64,000 bases of DNA from Steromphala cineraria (lineage: Eukaryota > Mollusca > Gastropoda > Trochida > Trochidae), in the NCBI GenBank assembly GCA_916613615.1, contig OU744727.1, positions 16,624,093 to 16,688,092 of the forward strand. The letters run 5' to 3'. The translations under genes and the position numbers were made by a program. The notes beneath the pieces were generated by a model. It was not told the origin of the DNA. It saw only the letters and a program-made list of their open reading frames with translations, and did no database searches. Positions within the stretch are counted from its first letter, which is position 1. Each line of letters starts with the position of its first letter. Of the stretch, positions 22,701 to 34,582 are shown piece after piece.

Positions 22701-24065
22701 ACAACAGGTTTACGTCACTGGTGTAGCTGGAAAACGATTCTATCATACAGGCACAATCATTTCTAGCCGATAGAAACCAGAGGATCGCACCAACAACACG
22801 TAGCCATTACGCGAACCAGGAAGTAAGAAGCGGCCTTAGCCTCGTTTTGGATTTGAGAAGGTCATAGGTCGTATGCATGCATAAATATTGAGAATCCCCT
22901 ATTGTATCCGTTGTTGAATGGGTAACCAGTGCAGCTAGTGTAGAACAGGTGTTATATGGTCTCTGGTTTTGGTTCTGGTGATTATTCTGGCTGCACGGTT
23001 CTGGACAAGTTGGAGACTTTGGATGTTGCCAGATCCATTTACAAGAGAATTGCAGTAGTCAAGTCTCGAGGATACGTAAGAGTGGACTAGTAGTCTGGTT
23101 GTGTCTGTGTCTAGGAATCTTCGAATCTTGCCGATGTTACGCAGATGAATATTGGCAGCTCAGCAGGTATTGACGACTTGCTGGTCAGATGACATTGTGT
23201 TGGTGAACATCACTCCAAGATTCTTGACCTTGTCACTTGGATCTACAGAAGCATCTCCAACTGTAAGGGGATGGCCAGGAACCTTGCTTAGTTGCTGTTT
23301 TGTACCTATGACCATGTACTCAGTCTTGTCATCGTTCAACTTTAAGAAGTTGCTAGACATCCACTTGCGAATGTCCTGAATGCATCCTGTCATCTTCTCC
23401 TGAGTTACTGCCACTGCGGCTGGTTTCACACTTATGTACAGCTGGTTGTCATCAGCGTATCCGTGTAACTGGAGGCCATGCTTCCTGATAATGTTTCCTA
23501 TAGTGGCGAGATGTACATTGAGAAAAGTACAGGCCCAAGCACTGATCCCTGGGGAACTCCAAATTGTAGGGGATGTGTCTTTGAAAACGCCTCGTCAACT
23601 TTAACTTGCATGGCTCGACCTGACAGATATGAATTAAGCCACTTGAGAGCAGTATCGCAGATACCATACGAGTGTTGTAGTCTTGAGAGTAGAGTGTCAT
23701 GGTCCACCGTGTCAAAAGCTGCTGATAAGTCAAGTAGAACCAACAAAACCGCTTCCTGCTTGTCAATGCTGTGAAGGATATCATTCTGCACTCGCACTAG
23801 TGCAGTCTCGGTGCTGTGTTTGGCCTTGTATGCTGACTGGAACTCTTCATGTAGATTGCAGTTTGACAGATGTCCATTAAGTTGCTTCAGTACAACCTTC
23901 TCCAAGATCTTAGATAGGAAGTGAAGATTCGAGACAGGTCGAAAGTTCTTCAATACTGACGGATCCAAAGTTGTTTTTTTCAAGATTGGAGTGATGACAG
24001 CTTTCTTGTCGGGACCTCTCCAGTATTGAGTGATGTTTGAATCAGCATGGTCATAGTGGCAGACA
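19775..24065 (-). pseudogene. L2-type reverse transcriptase, broken
   Basis: Pieces in order: 24,065-24,020 (one frame), then 23,983-23,498 (fingers and palm: NFRPVSNLHFLSKILEKV, LLDLSAAFDTVDH, FGVPQGSVLGPVLF), then after a one-base shift near 23,505 the YADDNQLY active site (about 23,430-23,455) and thumb region. An in-frame TGA follows QVVNTC at about 23,160 and a TAG follows VLH near 22,940. The frame then enters the transposon at 22,906 and resumes at 20,064 with ...RIQAKILVLTHRSL to the stop at 19,775. Removing the transposon with one TTGTA copy restores the frame exactly across the junction. The N-terminal endonuclease is absent. Confidence 0.92.
20065..22901. mobile_element. Non-autonomous DNA transposon, 2.84 kb, TTGTA target duplication
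   Basis: The ends are inverted (TAGGGGATTCT at the left, AGAATCCCCTA at the right) and flanked by TTGTA (20,060-20,064 and 22,902-22,906). A second inverted block, AACGAGGCTAAGGCCGCTTC, sits about 65-90 bp from the left end (20,129-20,152) and 53-75 bp from the right (22,826-22,848). The interior is very AT-rich and has no transposase-like ORF. The insertion disrupts the L2 LINE with exact empty-site logic. The 5-bp duplication and TAGGGG end do not fit a superfamily I can name. Confidence 0.88.
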
Positions 24066-24661
24066 AATTTTCAATGCATCATTGACTTATTATATCGCAA
24101 AACAAAAAGTCACTATATCAAACTTAGCATTATTGTATGTCACAGGAACCCATTTTACCAAATTCCCCATTATACAACAAGTCGTCGCTTCATTGATTTT
24201 TATGCACAAGACTAAGGCGATTAGATGATTTCTTTGTTGTTTATTAATCAAGCGTTTCCCTATTTTAACTCCTCGAGCTAATAACAATATAATAAAGTAT
24301 ATCAAGACATTCTAGCACGGTTAATCAGCTCCTCTAAATTGATTTTATGCTAGTCAGGTGTAACCGTTATCATTGATGTCATAATCACGTTTGGATGACT
24401 CATTTAAATTGACTAGAGTATAAAAATGTTTCGTGGAGATATGCTATTCTCTATGATACAAGAAAAAAACCATGATAAATGGCGTAAAAAGGAAGCAAAA
24501 ATTTGTTAACAATTAAACGACAGACAGTTTACTAGGTTTTTGCTTTTTTTAGAATGAAGTTCGACTTATAAATCATCTGCGATGAATTAAAAAACTTTTC
24601 ACATAGACGTAGCTCATGACATACATATACATGGGTTCAATCAGTTGTAAACCAAGAATTT

Positions 24662-24765
<104 letters not shown>

Positions 24766-24859
24766 GACAAATAGCACAAACCAAGGTAGTTTTGTGTTGT
24801 TTAGCCTTGTAGGGGTTTGGAAGAGTGCTCAACATTGGTGAATGGAGCAAGATAAATGT

Positions 24860-25013
24860 AGTATACAAGTCAATGTTTTCTACATTATCAAAATTTTCCA
24901 TCACTACAGCTCTGTTTCATGCTGAGTTGTTTCATTGAGAAATGCACTAAGCATGAAACAGAGCTGTAGTGATAGACAATTTTGATAATGTAGAAAACAT
25001 TGACTTGTATACT
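24860..25013. repeat. Near-perfect 64-bp inverted repeat with 26-base loop
   Basis: The left arm 24,860-24,923 and right arm 24,950-25,013 pair at about 62 of 64 positions by eye. Key ends are AGTATACAAGTCAATG and CATTGACTTGTATACT. It lies beside AT-repeats on both sides. A transcript would form a long hairpin. It has no counterpart in unit 1, so it arrived later. Confidence 0.93.
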
Positions 25014-27244
25014 AAATATATATATTTATATATATATATTGGTTGTGGTTATATTAATATATATAATTTTCAATTATAAGATATATAATTATTTCATTGC
25101 CAACTCAACTTTCTACACTTTGTCTCGAGTTTTGTAAATACAAGGTGAACATTGAGGGTAAATGATATCTTATACTGTATTGCAATAGGCTGAATTATGA
25201 AGAGTGATATTCTTTGTTCTGCTTGGGACATAGAAAACTTCACTTCACAAAAGGTTTCATTTTCGAAAGAGACGAACTGTGCTCTTGAGTTAATGTTTTT
25301 TGTCTATTGCTGAGATATATCATATATTCTAGATAAGAAGTCTTCACAAATTAAAAGCCACATCAGAACCACCGTTTGCTTTTAGAGTGCTAAATTGTCT
25401 GAGTGTATGGTAGATGATATACTACCTGAACAACATTTTTCATTAATAAAGTAATTTTAAACTGTACACATCGATATAATGTCATAGATCAAATGAAAAT
25501 ATAAGAGTACAAATACAAGGTATCAACTGTAGTGTTACTAAATCAAGTAGTGAAATATGAGTTTTGAACTAGGTTACGAGCAATCAAACGTACCCTCTGT
25601 TTATGTAACCCGCATCTAATGCTGTTATTTCCTTCTTCTTAAAGAAAAAAAGCAACTTAAAAATCTTAACGGCTTTTGCATGTTTAGTTTAACAGTGCCT
25701 GTGCGTACGCAATCGATCCATTCTAAAGACCCATCTGTCAAGCCAACAGCTTGAAGCGTTGAGTACTTGTCACTATTTAAGCCTATTGTCAGTTTAAAAT
25801 GTCGATGCTTTTTGTTCATTTACATTTTTGTCAAAAAGAGGAAGAAGCATGTTGAAAAATCACTTCAATTCGTTGGGTTTATCATATGCTAAAACTGAGT
25901 TTGAAATAGTTGAATTTTAGATTACAAAAAAAACCTACCTAATGTGATACCATAATACATTTTCACTTACCTTAGCACTAAACTGATATTTTTGAAAGCC
26001 TTTTGAAATCCATTGTAATTTATTCTTTTGTAGTTGAATTTCTTGCTAGATGTTAGAATTTAACAGCACTTTCAACCTCTCATTGACACAGTGGGACTCG
26101 TTACTTTCAAAATGATACACATAAAACCATATTTACATAATCAATTTCAGAAATCATAATAGTATCTTTTCTGCACAGTTTGTAGTGAAATCGTTAAAAT
26201 AACGAGTTCAGAAAAACAAGATTTTTTTAGAAAACAATCTTTTCATTATATGCACACACGACATATCAGAACGTTCCTAAAACATTAACGAATGAAAACA
26301 TGTTTGCACTTAGCAAGACAAAAGGAAAACTTCTTTGAATTGCATTCTAGAAGTTGAGGTGATGTTGAGAATGGTGATGGCAAGTTTATGAGTGACAACT
26401 TCCATATTTTTTTACGACGACCTTTTAACATAAATATATTGCAAAAAACATTAGTATCTTGTTTCAATTAATTCAAAAATATTTAAAAGGACTGCTACCT
26501 CCCCGAACACAAAAGAAGAATTTTTCCTTAACTTAATACACGTTGACATGATGATAGAATTGATTGATGTAACCAAAATGTCACAAGTCGTTTAGAAAGT
26601 GCTTTCTTACATATTTTATCAATCATATTTGTTAATTCGGTTTGAATAGTTTAACAGGAATGTAGTGATCATGATTTAATTATTTTGCACTTCAATTCCT
26701 GAAATATTTAAAAAGACTGAACTGATCAAATATATTGTGATTAGTGGTCACGATTTTTTAAACAAGTAAACACTTAAAGCAGTGAAAATGGCTTGAACGT
26801 GAATGTAATGAACTGATCAGATTCATCGATAAATAATTTACACAAAGTTGCAATAGTTTTAACAAGAATATAACGAATTGATTAGATCCGAGTGTTGTAT
26901 AAATTATCAACCTAGCCCTTTCAAATAAGCAAATAAAACAATTAAGATTAACCTACAGAAATGCTATCAGATTCACTGAATGAGTTCACATGATCTTAAT
27001 TGTTTAGAATTAAAATATTTAACATTACAAATCACCAAGTGTCTTTTAAGATGGAATCAACTGGTCTTAACAGAATAAAGGAACTGTTGAGTATACTACT
27101 AAGTGTTTGGATGCTAAACTGGAGGGGTTTTTGAACACATATATGTACATAAAAGACTCATGTCCTAGTGACTAGTGTTAGTTTTTGAGCGTTTGTCCTA
27201 ATTGAAATGGTGTATTTGAATTGGTTTAAAATAGTTCTTAGGCG

Positions 27245-27251
27245 TATAAAA
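27245..27251 (+). promoter_or_regulatory. TATA-like box, unit 2 partner
   Basis: This is the second copy of the TATAAAA box at 14,471, in the equivalent island. It is conserved although most surrounding sequence has diverged. No coding sequence follows within the unit. Confidence 0.25.
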
Positions 27252-27986
27252 CAGGACTCTCACAACAATTTAAAGTTTTAAGTCATTATCTTGTGTTTTT
27301 CTTAAGACATTTTGGGTTACCTTCATTTCTGTCAAATGATTATTATCAATTATTGAAAGATATTTGTTAGATAAATAGTGAATAGTTAGATGAGTGAACA
27401 ACATAAATACCAATTTTCAGGTGAGTTGAATATGTTGTTGAAAATGAGCTACCTAGTACTGTGGGTGATCCTCGATAAATTCTTGCTGGTGTAAAAACCA
27501 AGATTGTCACAAGATTGGTTTGAGTTTTCTTGGATAAACATGTCTTTCCCTTTCTGTTGTATGAATAATGTTCAATAATTGATACTTAATTCGAAGTTCT
27601 GTTTAATAGATAATACATGAAAAAAGATGAATGAGCAAAATATATTTATGTCGAATTTGGTTCTCGATAATCCTGGATTATCGAGGATGGAGATGTTTTT
27701 AAGTGCTCCTCTATTAGTTAAATGTAACTTCATGTGTAAAATAAAACATGACATAAGTAAACAAATACAAAACAACATTGGTCTTGTTCTTGGTATAATA
27801 TCAGTGCACATAAAACACAGGATTGTCTTAAAGCTTGTTCTTGTACAGTAAGTGCAATATGCTCATAATGCCTGATAGCACTGGTGAAACGATTCTTTGC
27901 AATGTCTTCATCGTGAGAAGCGGTATTTTGGCAAATGTCGTGAGAGGTCCTTTTAATGCGTGCTGACTAGGTACGTATAGTTGTAC

Positions 27987-28129
27987 GTAAGCCCAGGTGT
28001 AAATACTGCATTTCACCAATCAAGGTGTCTTTCCCAGTTTCCTCAGCTTGTGTCAGAGGGGATGTCATTGATGAGGAACTGACAGGCGTGCCTGGCATAT
28101 GAATCTCTCTCCATGTATTATTCATCATG
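27987..28129. other. Ultra-conserved island, copy 2
   Basis: This is the partner of 15,551-15,694. The identical 51 bases are 27,987-28,037. A plus-strand GTAAGC at the left edge of both copies resembles a splice donor but no exon can be defined. Copy 2 lies in a longer minus-strand open frame (27,967-28,320) that is not open across copy 1. Confidence 0.6.
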
Positions 28130-28330
28130 TATAAAGGTAAATGTCTGTCTAGTACATTGAGTCGAAGCATTTGTTTGTTTAAGGCAGTTGCACCACCCAC
28201 GCATAAACATGTACATGTGTTATTGCAATTGGATTTGAAGTTGCAGCACGTGCACACTAGTACATTCCTGTTATATTGCTTGATGCACGCATGTTTCACG
28301 TTGGTTAACCGTCCTGTCAATATAACGTCT

Positions 28331-31300
28331 CTGTATTATGGATACATGCATGACTGCTCATGTTTTCTTTCTAAAGTTACTTTCCCTAAAATCAAGTATG
28401 GAATACAACGCTTATTATCTAAGCATGATTTCAATTTAGGTTCAATTGAAGTACAATAAATCTTTCATAGCGCTTTTAGTTTTTTCTCTATCGATTCTGA
28501 TGATATTGGTAACATTTTATCATTTTCTCCTTCCTTTTTCGTTTATGATTCATTATAATATCTATCGAAATATTTACTGTTTTTTTATTCACTGTATTTA
28601 TGAATTTATTTGAGACTTTAAAGAAAATCTCACCAGTGTTTCTATCTTATCGACAAGGAGTTGTATGTTTTTTAACACAAAAAAGGTTGCTCAAACCACA
28701 GTCCTTTCAGTATCAATGAAACATAAACGTCTCTAAACACCGTTTTTGTAATCAAACTTCCAATACAATCGTGCCATAGCGTTATGTCTTTATCACAAAT
28801 AATTAGCAAACGATAAACAAAATCAATTGGCCATCAATGCTTAATATGGAGTAGCTTGTTATGGACAGCACCATGTGCTTTATTTGTTACATAACGTTAC
28901 ATAAACATCTTAAACTCGCTCTGCGGTACAAGGAAAACCAACGTTTCTATGTTTCGTTTTCAACTAAAGGGAACTTGATACAAAATGGAATTGATGTCGT
29001 TTTAAAATACTTTCTTATTCAACAAAAATATCATTTTAGAAAGAATGTTACAGTTGCAATCCATACTAGATTCAAATATGATCCAACTAATTAATCAAAG
29101 GCATGTTTCACCGAATTGTTATTTTCGAACAAGTTATAGACTCATTTGAAAAGCAGATATTATTTTTCACCAATAGTTGCGTGCATTTTAGCCCTCAATA
29201 TTAACTTGAAAACAGTACTGCTCTTGTCCGTTGTGTTTAAGAAAAGGCTACCCACGTCATGTTGCAAGAGTCGTATGGAAATCCACCCGATGGTGGTCAG
29301 AAGTACCAACATCAGAACCATGCATCATTAACGACCGGCGGTAAATCGTAGTTCATATTTTCTCAAAGCTTTTAACTACTTCGCTTGCATTTGTGATCAG
29401 CATATATTTTTCAACATTTGCCTTGCAAAACTGAGACTATGACATTCAATCGACTATCTTACGCATTTACTTCCTAGACAGCAAGACAGAAGCAATGAAT
29501 GTGAACCTCGACACACGTTGATATGTCCCAAAGGTGCATTGTAGAAAATATTGGCGACCATGTACAATATCGATAGGTCTGTCTCAACGCGTGCAACTCC
29601 CAACTCTCATTCATTTGCATTAAGTTAACTTAATTATATGCGCTAAAGTATACATTATTTTCACAAAGCATCTACAATCTTTAGATACCATAAAATGAAC
29701 CTTTGATATTACATAAACTTCTATCGTTTCGATATGAAAATTTCTATTCAAATCACTATTTACGTAATGAAAAATTAAATTCACGTTTTCCATAGACATA
29801 TTTTGGGCTTTATAACAATTCTCTGTTTTTAAACGAATTTTCAAAACTAATTCTTTCGTTTCTGAAGGCAAGAAAACAAAATGTCGGAATCAGCCGTAAA
29901 ATGTCTCCACCATTTCAATTTCGCGAAGTAAATAAAAGACAGTTTATTTCCATTTTATGACAGTTTATGGCGGGAGTTCATTTCCCTTTATCAGATATTG
30001 GGTGTGGAGTACTGGGATGAGAGAGTCTCCTGTTTGTATGGACAAATAGTAAATGAACACCGTCCTTTCACTACAGCTGGATGTTTCCATTACACAAACA
30101 ATAAGTGATCTTCAATATGCATTTAGTTAATATCTACAAAAGCTGTACATGCCGAAAAATACAATATGTGCATAAATTATTAAAAAAAAAAAAATCTAAA
30201 AATACAAATCCACTTTTATTGTATCAAAAGAGTGAATAGAATATATAATCCTATTTATTCAAAACAATGAAAACGTGTTTAAACAATACTCTATATAATC
30301 ATAGTACATTAATACAACGAATAAACTTACAAATATAGACAAATCTATATGCACAGATGTTAAACTCTGATCATTATAAACGCATCATACCAAATACTTA
30401 TATGTAAATATACATATTGAACAAAATCGGTGAGGGAAAGTATAAGGAATGTTATGATTTTAATTATAAATACTTCAAGTAAGAACTATATGGGTATAAT
30501 AATTATACAGTTTTACACATCCCTGACTACTTTTGTCCAGTGTATACAAATATACAAGGAGTGACAGGGTCAACTACTTCATGCAGATTGAAACTGGGAT
30601 ATGTCTACGAATCACATAGAACGTAGAAGAGCCCGGGAACCAGTTTAATAATGTCCCCCAATAAGGCCGATCCAGTCCTCTAAAAGGTTGGTAATATGCT
30701 GGGGGACAAAATTAAGGATATTTATTATTTTTTTGAAATTATGAAAAATATAGCTTTCCGAAATGATCACCTGACGAAATATTACTCGCAGAAATACAAT
30801 ATATCTAATTATTTCTTTCTAGTACGTGTACATGTATATGTAACATGCAAGCAAATAGGCATCCGTACTATTCATCGATGTGGTTTGATGTTTATTTCAT
30901 TATCAATAGGCGAACATATCTAGCAAAGAGACTGATGAGTCAGGCTCGCTTAACATTTCAACAAACCTTTTTATTACAGAATTGCTGTTTTTCAAAACGA
31001 GTGCGACTTTGACCCAATGCACTGATGCAGCCAAAGCGATTGATTTTACGGCGCTTCACATCAATGTTGTTTTGACTATCAAGATTTTATTCGTGACCTA
31101 GCAAAATAACAATCTTATCCATTTATACGATATATTTTGATTAGTCATTAAATGCTTTATGTATGCGTTAACCATTTCATTACTCACAAAAACATTATTA
31201 TTTAAAATAACAGCAAAGATAAACACAAATAAAAAAGATGAAGGAAACATTTCATTTGTAAGAAAACTATTTTTCCTTCATGCATTGTTTATTGCATCAC

Positions 31301-31432
31301 AATACATGGTAGTTATGAAAAGGATTTTAACGTTAAGACACTTGGGGTTTTGAGTAGTCGGGGCAAGAGAAAAATATTATCTTTGACACATTATTTTTTC
31401 TCCAACTAGAGGTAATAACGTGTCTGTCCTTA
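28331..31432. other. Non-coding stretch
   Basis: AT-rich DNA with only short ORFs that lack any recognisable motif. A small inverted pair around 30,652-30,710 (TGTCCCCCAATA versus TATGCTGGGGGACA) could form a hairpin. No RNA gene or mobile element boundary is otherwise clear. Confidence 0.45.
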
Positions 31433-31790
31433 AAGGGGCAGTAGCACGTTTTTTGATAATTTTATATTTTAAATTTGTCACCGATAACTGAATGTTAATG
31501 CTAAATGTATTATTTTGCTAATGTCAAAAATCTTATTACACAAGCCAATCTTCCATAGTCAGAGAACAAAGTATGATGATTCACCTAAAATCCATTGGCG
31601 GCCATTTTTTGTGAACACCTTTAATTCATTTTGTGTAAGAAATAGGAATCGCATGGCTTAACTTTACATTATATATCTGAATTATTACTTCTCCATTTAG
31701 TTTGAATACATTGTCTTTTAATTTGAACCATTAATTTTCATTTTCCTGACATCACCTTATATTCCACCTAAAAACGTTCTACTGCCCCTT
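31433..31790. mobile_element. MITE, 358 bp, TA-flanked, AAGGGGCAGTAGCACG ends
   Basis: Ends are inverted (AAGGGGCAGTAGCACGTTTT and ...AACGTTCTACTGCCCCTT) and flanked by TA on each side. A second copy of exactly the same length is at 35,831-36,188. It has no ORF. TA target and short ends suggest a Tc1/mariner-type source, which is inference. An internal GGCGGCCATTTTT motif is conserved among copies. Confidence 0.92.
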
Positions 31791-31792
31791 TA

Positions 31793-32637
31793 ACTCATCA
31801 GCCTGTGGACATGGTTCACGGCTCAACGCCTGGGCCACGTGTCGGCGAACCTGTCTTAAACTCTTTTGTCTTCTAGTTAATCTTCAATATTGATTTGATA
31901 GCAAAGACGTGCATTTCATTTCTACATTCATCAAAAACAGTTATTAATTGTGTATCCAAACTTTACCTAACGCAGCGTTTCGTATTCTAACTGTACCTTT
32001 TGTTTTATCCATGAACACTCTTTAACAAGAAATCTTGGACGGGGAAATTGAATTTTCTTTGACAAGTAACGATGTCTTCGGAACGAAGACTCAACCATGG
32101 TCTTTATAAATTAAGCAACAGTGGTTTTATTCATAGCTGTGAATATGTCATAGCTTAAGTGTTACATTGTACATTAGCGACTTTAACTGAAACAATAATG
32201 ATAATGTTTCATGTCCATTGAAACGAATTTTAAATGAAAGCTTTTAAACAGCATTACAGTTTGCATGACTTGAATAACATGTTTAAAGAATATATTGTGC
32301 AAAAGATGCAAACATTGATAATAAACGCAAACGCAGAATTGCAAGTGTTTCCATACAGTAACAAAGAGGGGGCGTGGCTCCATGAGGAATTGTTGTACAT
32401 GTTCGTCCTACGATTGCAATGTTTCAATTATGTACATGTGCATGCATCCTGACAAATTGTTGTTTCAAGGTCAATCTAGTTGATTGACGGTTTATTCACA
32501 CGAGAATCAATATTATTCTAGATTCTGTTTTTATCGATGAGGGATCAAAAGAGATTGAATTTTAATGTTGACATGATAATCACATCGAAGTACATCAATT
32601 CATTGAATGTAAGCAGGGTATTACTGTTAAGTGACAT
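31793..32637. other. Non-coding stretch
   Basis: Nothing recognised. Short overlapping ORFs on both strands near 32,183-32,452 oppose each other and are not protein-like. Confidence 0.4.
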
Positions 32638-32790
32638 GTGAGGTGAGGTGATCTAGGGTTTAACACCGCTTTCAAGAGTATTTCACTTATATCACGGCTG
32701 CTAGTATTATATCAGGGAGAAAACCCGTGTGGCTATGCATGGCGGTGAAACCTACGAGCATCGACTGGAATTCGAACTAGCGAACCATGG
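32638..32790 (-). mobile_element. SINE-like fragment with gastropod-type consensus
   Basis: The segment with GGGTTTAACACCGCTTTCA, a run ending TATATCACGGC, then ACTGGAATTCGAACTAGCG resembles a repeat I know to be widespread in gastropods (gggtttaacgccgctttcagcaatatt type). Read on the minus strand, TTCGAATTCC resembles a tRNA B box, hence the strand. It is diverged, and immediately beyond it is another B-box-like stretch (32,890-32,905). Confidence 0.5.
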
Positions 32791-33390
32791 CTGGTACTAC
32801 ACTGAAATTCAGTGTAGCGATGCCCCCAAACCTTACTGTGTGTAGAACAGTTCTCTACTGAAGACAAAGTTGTCTATCCCCGCTTGGAACCCCGGACCTC
32901 TTGACCCATAGACAAACGAAGTGACATGAGTCCCTTTTTGCTAATTTAAGCAAGGTGTATGTTATTATATTACTATTTTGGTGTAAACTTCTAACAACAC
33001 AATGTTTATATACCCAACCTTGAATAAGCCTTTGAAACTTTGAATTGCCATCAGAGCTCTGTAATCACTACCTTACACCAACAGCCAAAGACACATCTAG
33101 CAAAGCATGTATCAAGCCTTGTTGATTATTGCCAAATCATGCTAATAACGTTTATATTCATTCCCAATAAGAAGAATAATCTCTCGCTGTGAGAAACTGC
33201 TTATTAAACGACGCATATGTGTGCCTCTCGCGGAGGATCAGCTTAATTTAATTTGTGTAGGGTGGCTAAATAAGTTTGATTGTGGTATTGCAATTGCTTG
33301 TTTATCTCCGAGATACAATCTCTTATTTTTGTTACGTCTGTTTGTTGCTTACAGTATGTATCATATTACACATGTATTTTCATTTTTGCA

Positions 33391-34070
33391 TCTTTAGTGC
33401 AAGCCTTCTCCTTCATCAAAGGGACGAGTAGAAATCTGAAAAATAAATTTGACCAAAACTCGCTGTATTGCGAAAATCATACATTCCCAACTGCTCAGCA
33501 GTACGAAGCGAAACAGTGGGAAGCCCGGATGGAAGAGGATCCTGACCTCAAACAGTTCAAGATCATTCACCATCACACTGCCTGGTTGGTGGACAAGAGT
33601 TATCCTTCCTTAAGGCCTTGTGCAGATTGCTGGTACAGCTGGTCGCGTGCTGGAGGCCCGGTAAGGTGAGAGGACAGTGTAAACTATGCTATGAGGACTA
33701 CAGTGATCTCATGATTCATACTGTGTGTACCTGCCTTGGAACAGCTGACATAAGAGACAAACTCTGGTGTGAGATTGTCAACTGCAGCCCAATCGAGGTC
33801 AGCGTTCAACTTCACAATCAGAGTGACATTGAACTGGTTTCTTCACTCCTCTCCTGTAGACCCCCTTTGGTGTTGAGTGATGAAGAGACAATGCATTACG
33901 CAAAAACCATCATCACACATATGGCTCTCTTCAACAAACGAGTTGAGCTCTGAGGCAAAGTCTTTAATCAACCCTCTAACTTAACATTTTGTAAATGTTG
34001 TTAATGTACATGATATAAACCGAATGCACATGTTTGTACTCTCCTTTTGAGGAATAAAAAAATATTATAT
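33391..34070 (+). pseudogene. C-terminal fragment of a LINE-A-like ORF2, frameshifted
   Basis: Two plus-strand frames join to resemble the end of LINE-A ORF2: WEARMEEDPDLKQFK (33,510s), a conserved Lys-x-Tyr-Pro segment, then a one-base shift near 33,611-33,618, then CRLLVQLV and a CKLC...HTVCTC Cys/His cluster, ending at 33,953. The 3' UTR ends around AATAAAAAAATATTATATA at 34,050-34,070. The sequence is clearly a different family member, not a copy of LINE-A. The upstream part is missing, as expected for 5' truncation. A 'tttag' just before the first residues would also allow use as an exon, but I prefer a dead LINE tail. Confidence 0.8.
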
Positions 34071-34390
34071 ATATATTGTTTAAAACATGCCTTAGTGCGT
34101 CTAGTAAACGTCTATCGGTTCATGAAGAACTACATACAATAAACTGCTATATGCATTTAAATTGTATATGCAAACGTTATCTCTAGTGAATACGCGAGGG
34201 CTAAACTGATCGTTTGGTAAATTAATAGGGTTGTCTTGGCATGGTTAAATAGAAACAATGCCCTTAAAGACTACTCACTCCAGTAAGACGGTAGTAAGCC
34301 CTAAAGACTTGGGTTATTGGACGCAACTTATTCTCAACTCCGCGTTTGATTATTAGAGCTGATAACTTCGTCCGGGAAGTACAATATAGC

Positions 34391-34440
34391 ACATGTATTC
34401 CGGCGTTGTTGATGTTGTAGCACAACGCCGGAATACATGT
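34391..34440. repeat. Perfect 19-bp inverted repeat
   Basis: ACATGTATTCCGGCGTTGT (34,391-34,409) is perfectly inverted at 34,422-34,440 with a 12-base loop. GC content is higher than the surroundings. It could act as a cruciform or hairpin, or be a tiny foldback element. Confidence 0.93.
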
Positions 34441-34582
34441 ATTATTTAATTTCTTGTAAGGAACGGTAACGACTTTATCATCGAAAAACTCCTTTCGAAA
34501 AATCTCTGCTTGTGTTTTGGAAAAAAGACATAGTTATAGATATGCCAAAATGTGCACCGATCACATAATGGGTGGTGTCAAA

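Larger units (their letters stand above)
19701..24080 (-). mobile_element. 5'-truncated L2-type LINE with (ATT)n tail, split by a DNA transposon
   Basis: Read on the minus strand it starts around 24,070 within the reverse transcriptase and ends in ...GGCGCATTATAAATGC followed by an ATT-rich tail at 19,701-19,718. Motifs (LLDLSAAFDTVDH, GVPQGSVLGP, YADDNQLY, and the C-terminal AFSTTAPVLWNSIPLHIR) match the L2/CR1 group, L2 best. The flanks are adjacent in unit 1, marking a clean insertion. The element is dead: frameshifts, two nonsense codons and a 2.84 kb insertion. Confidence 0.93.

Noticed and set aside
27967..28320. 117-aa minus-strand ORF over the conserved island as a gene
   Set aside because: Its upstream half is not open in the duplicate, and about nine of ten island differences would be replacements, so there is no sign of protein constraint.
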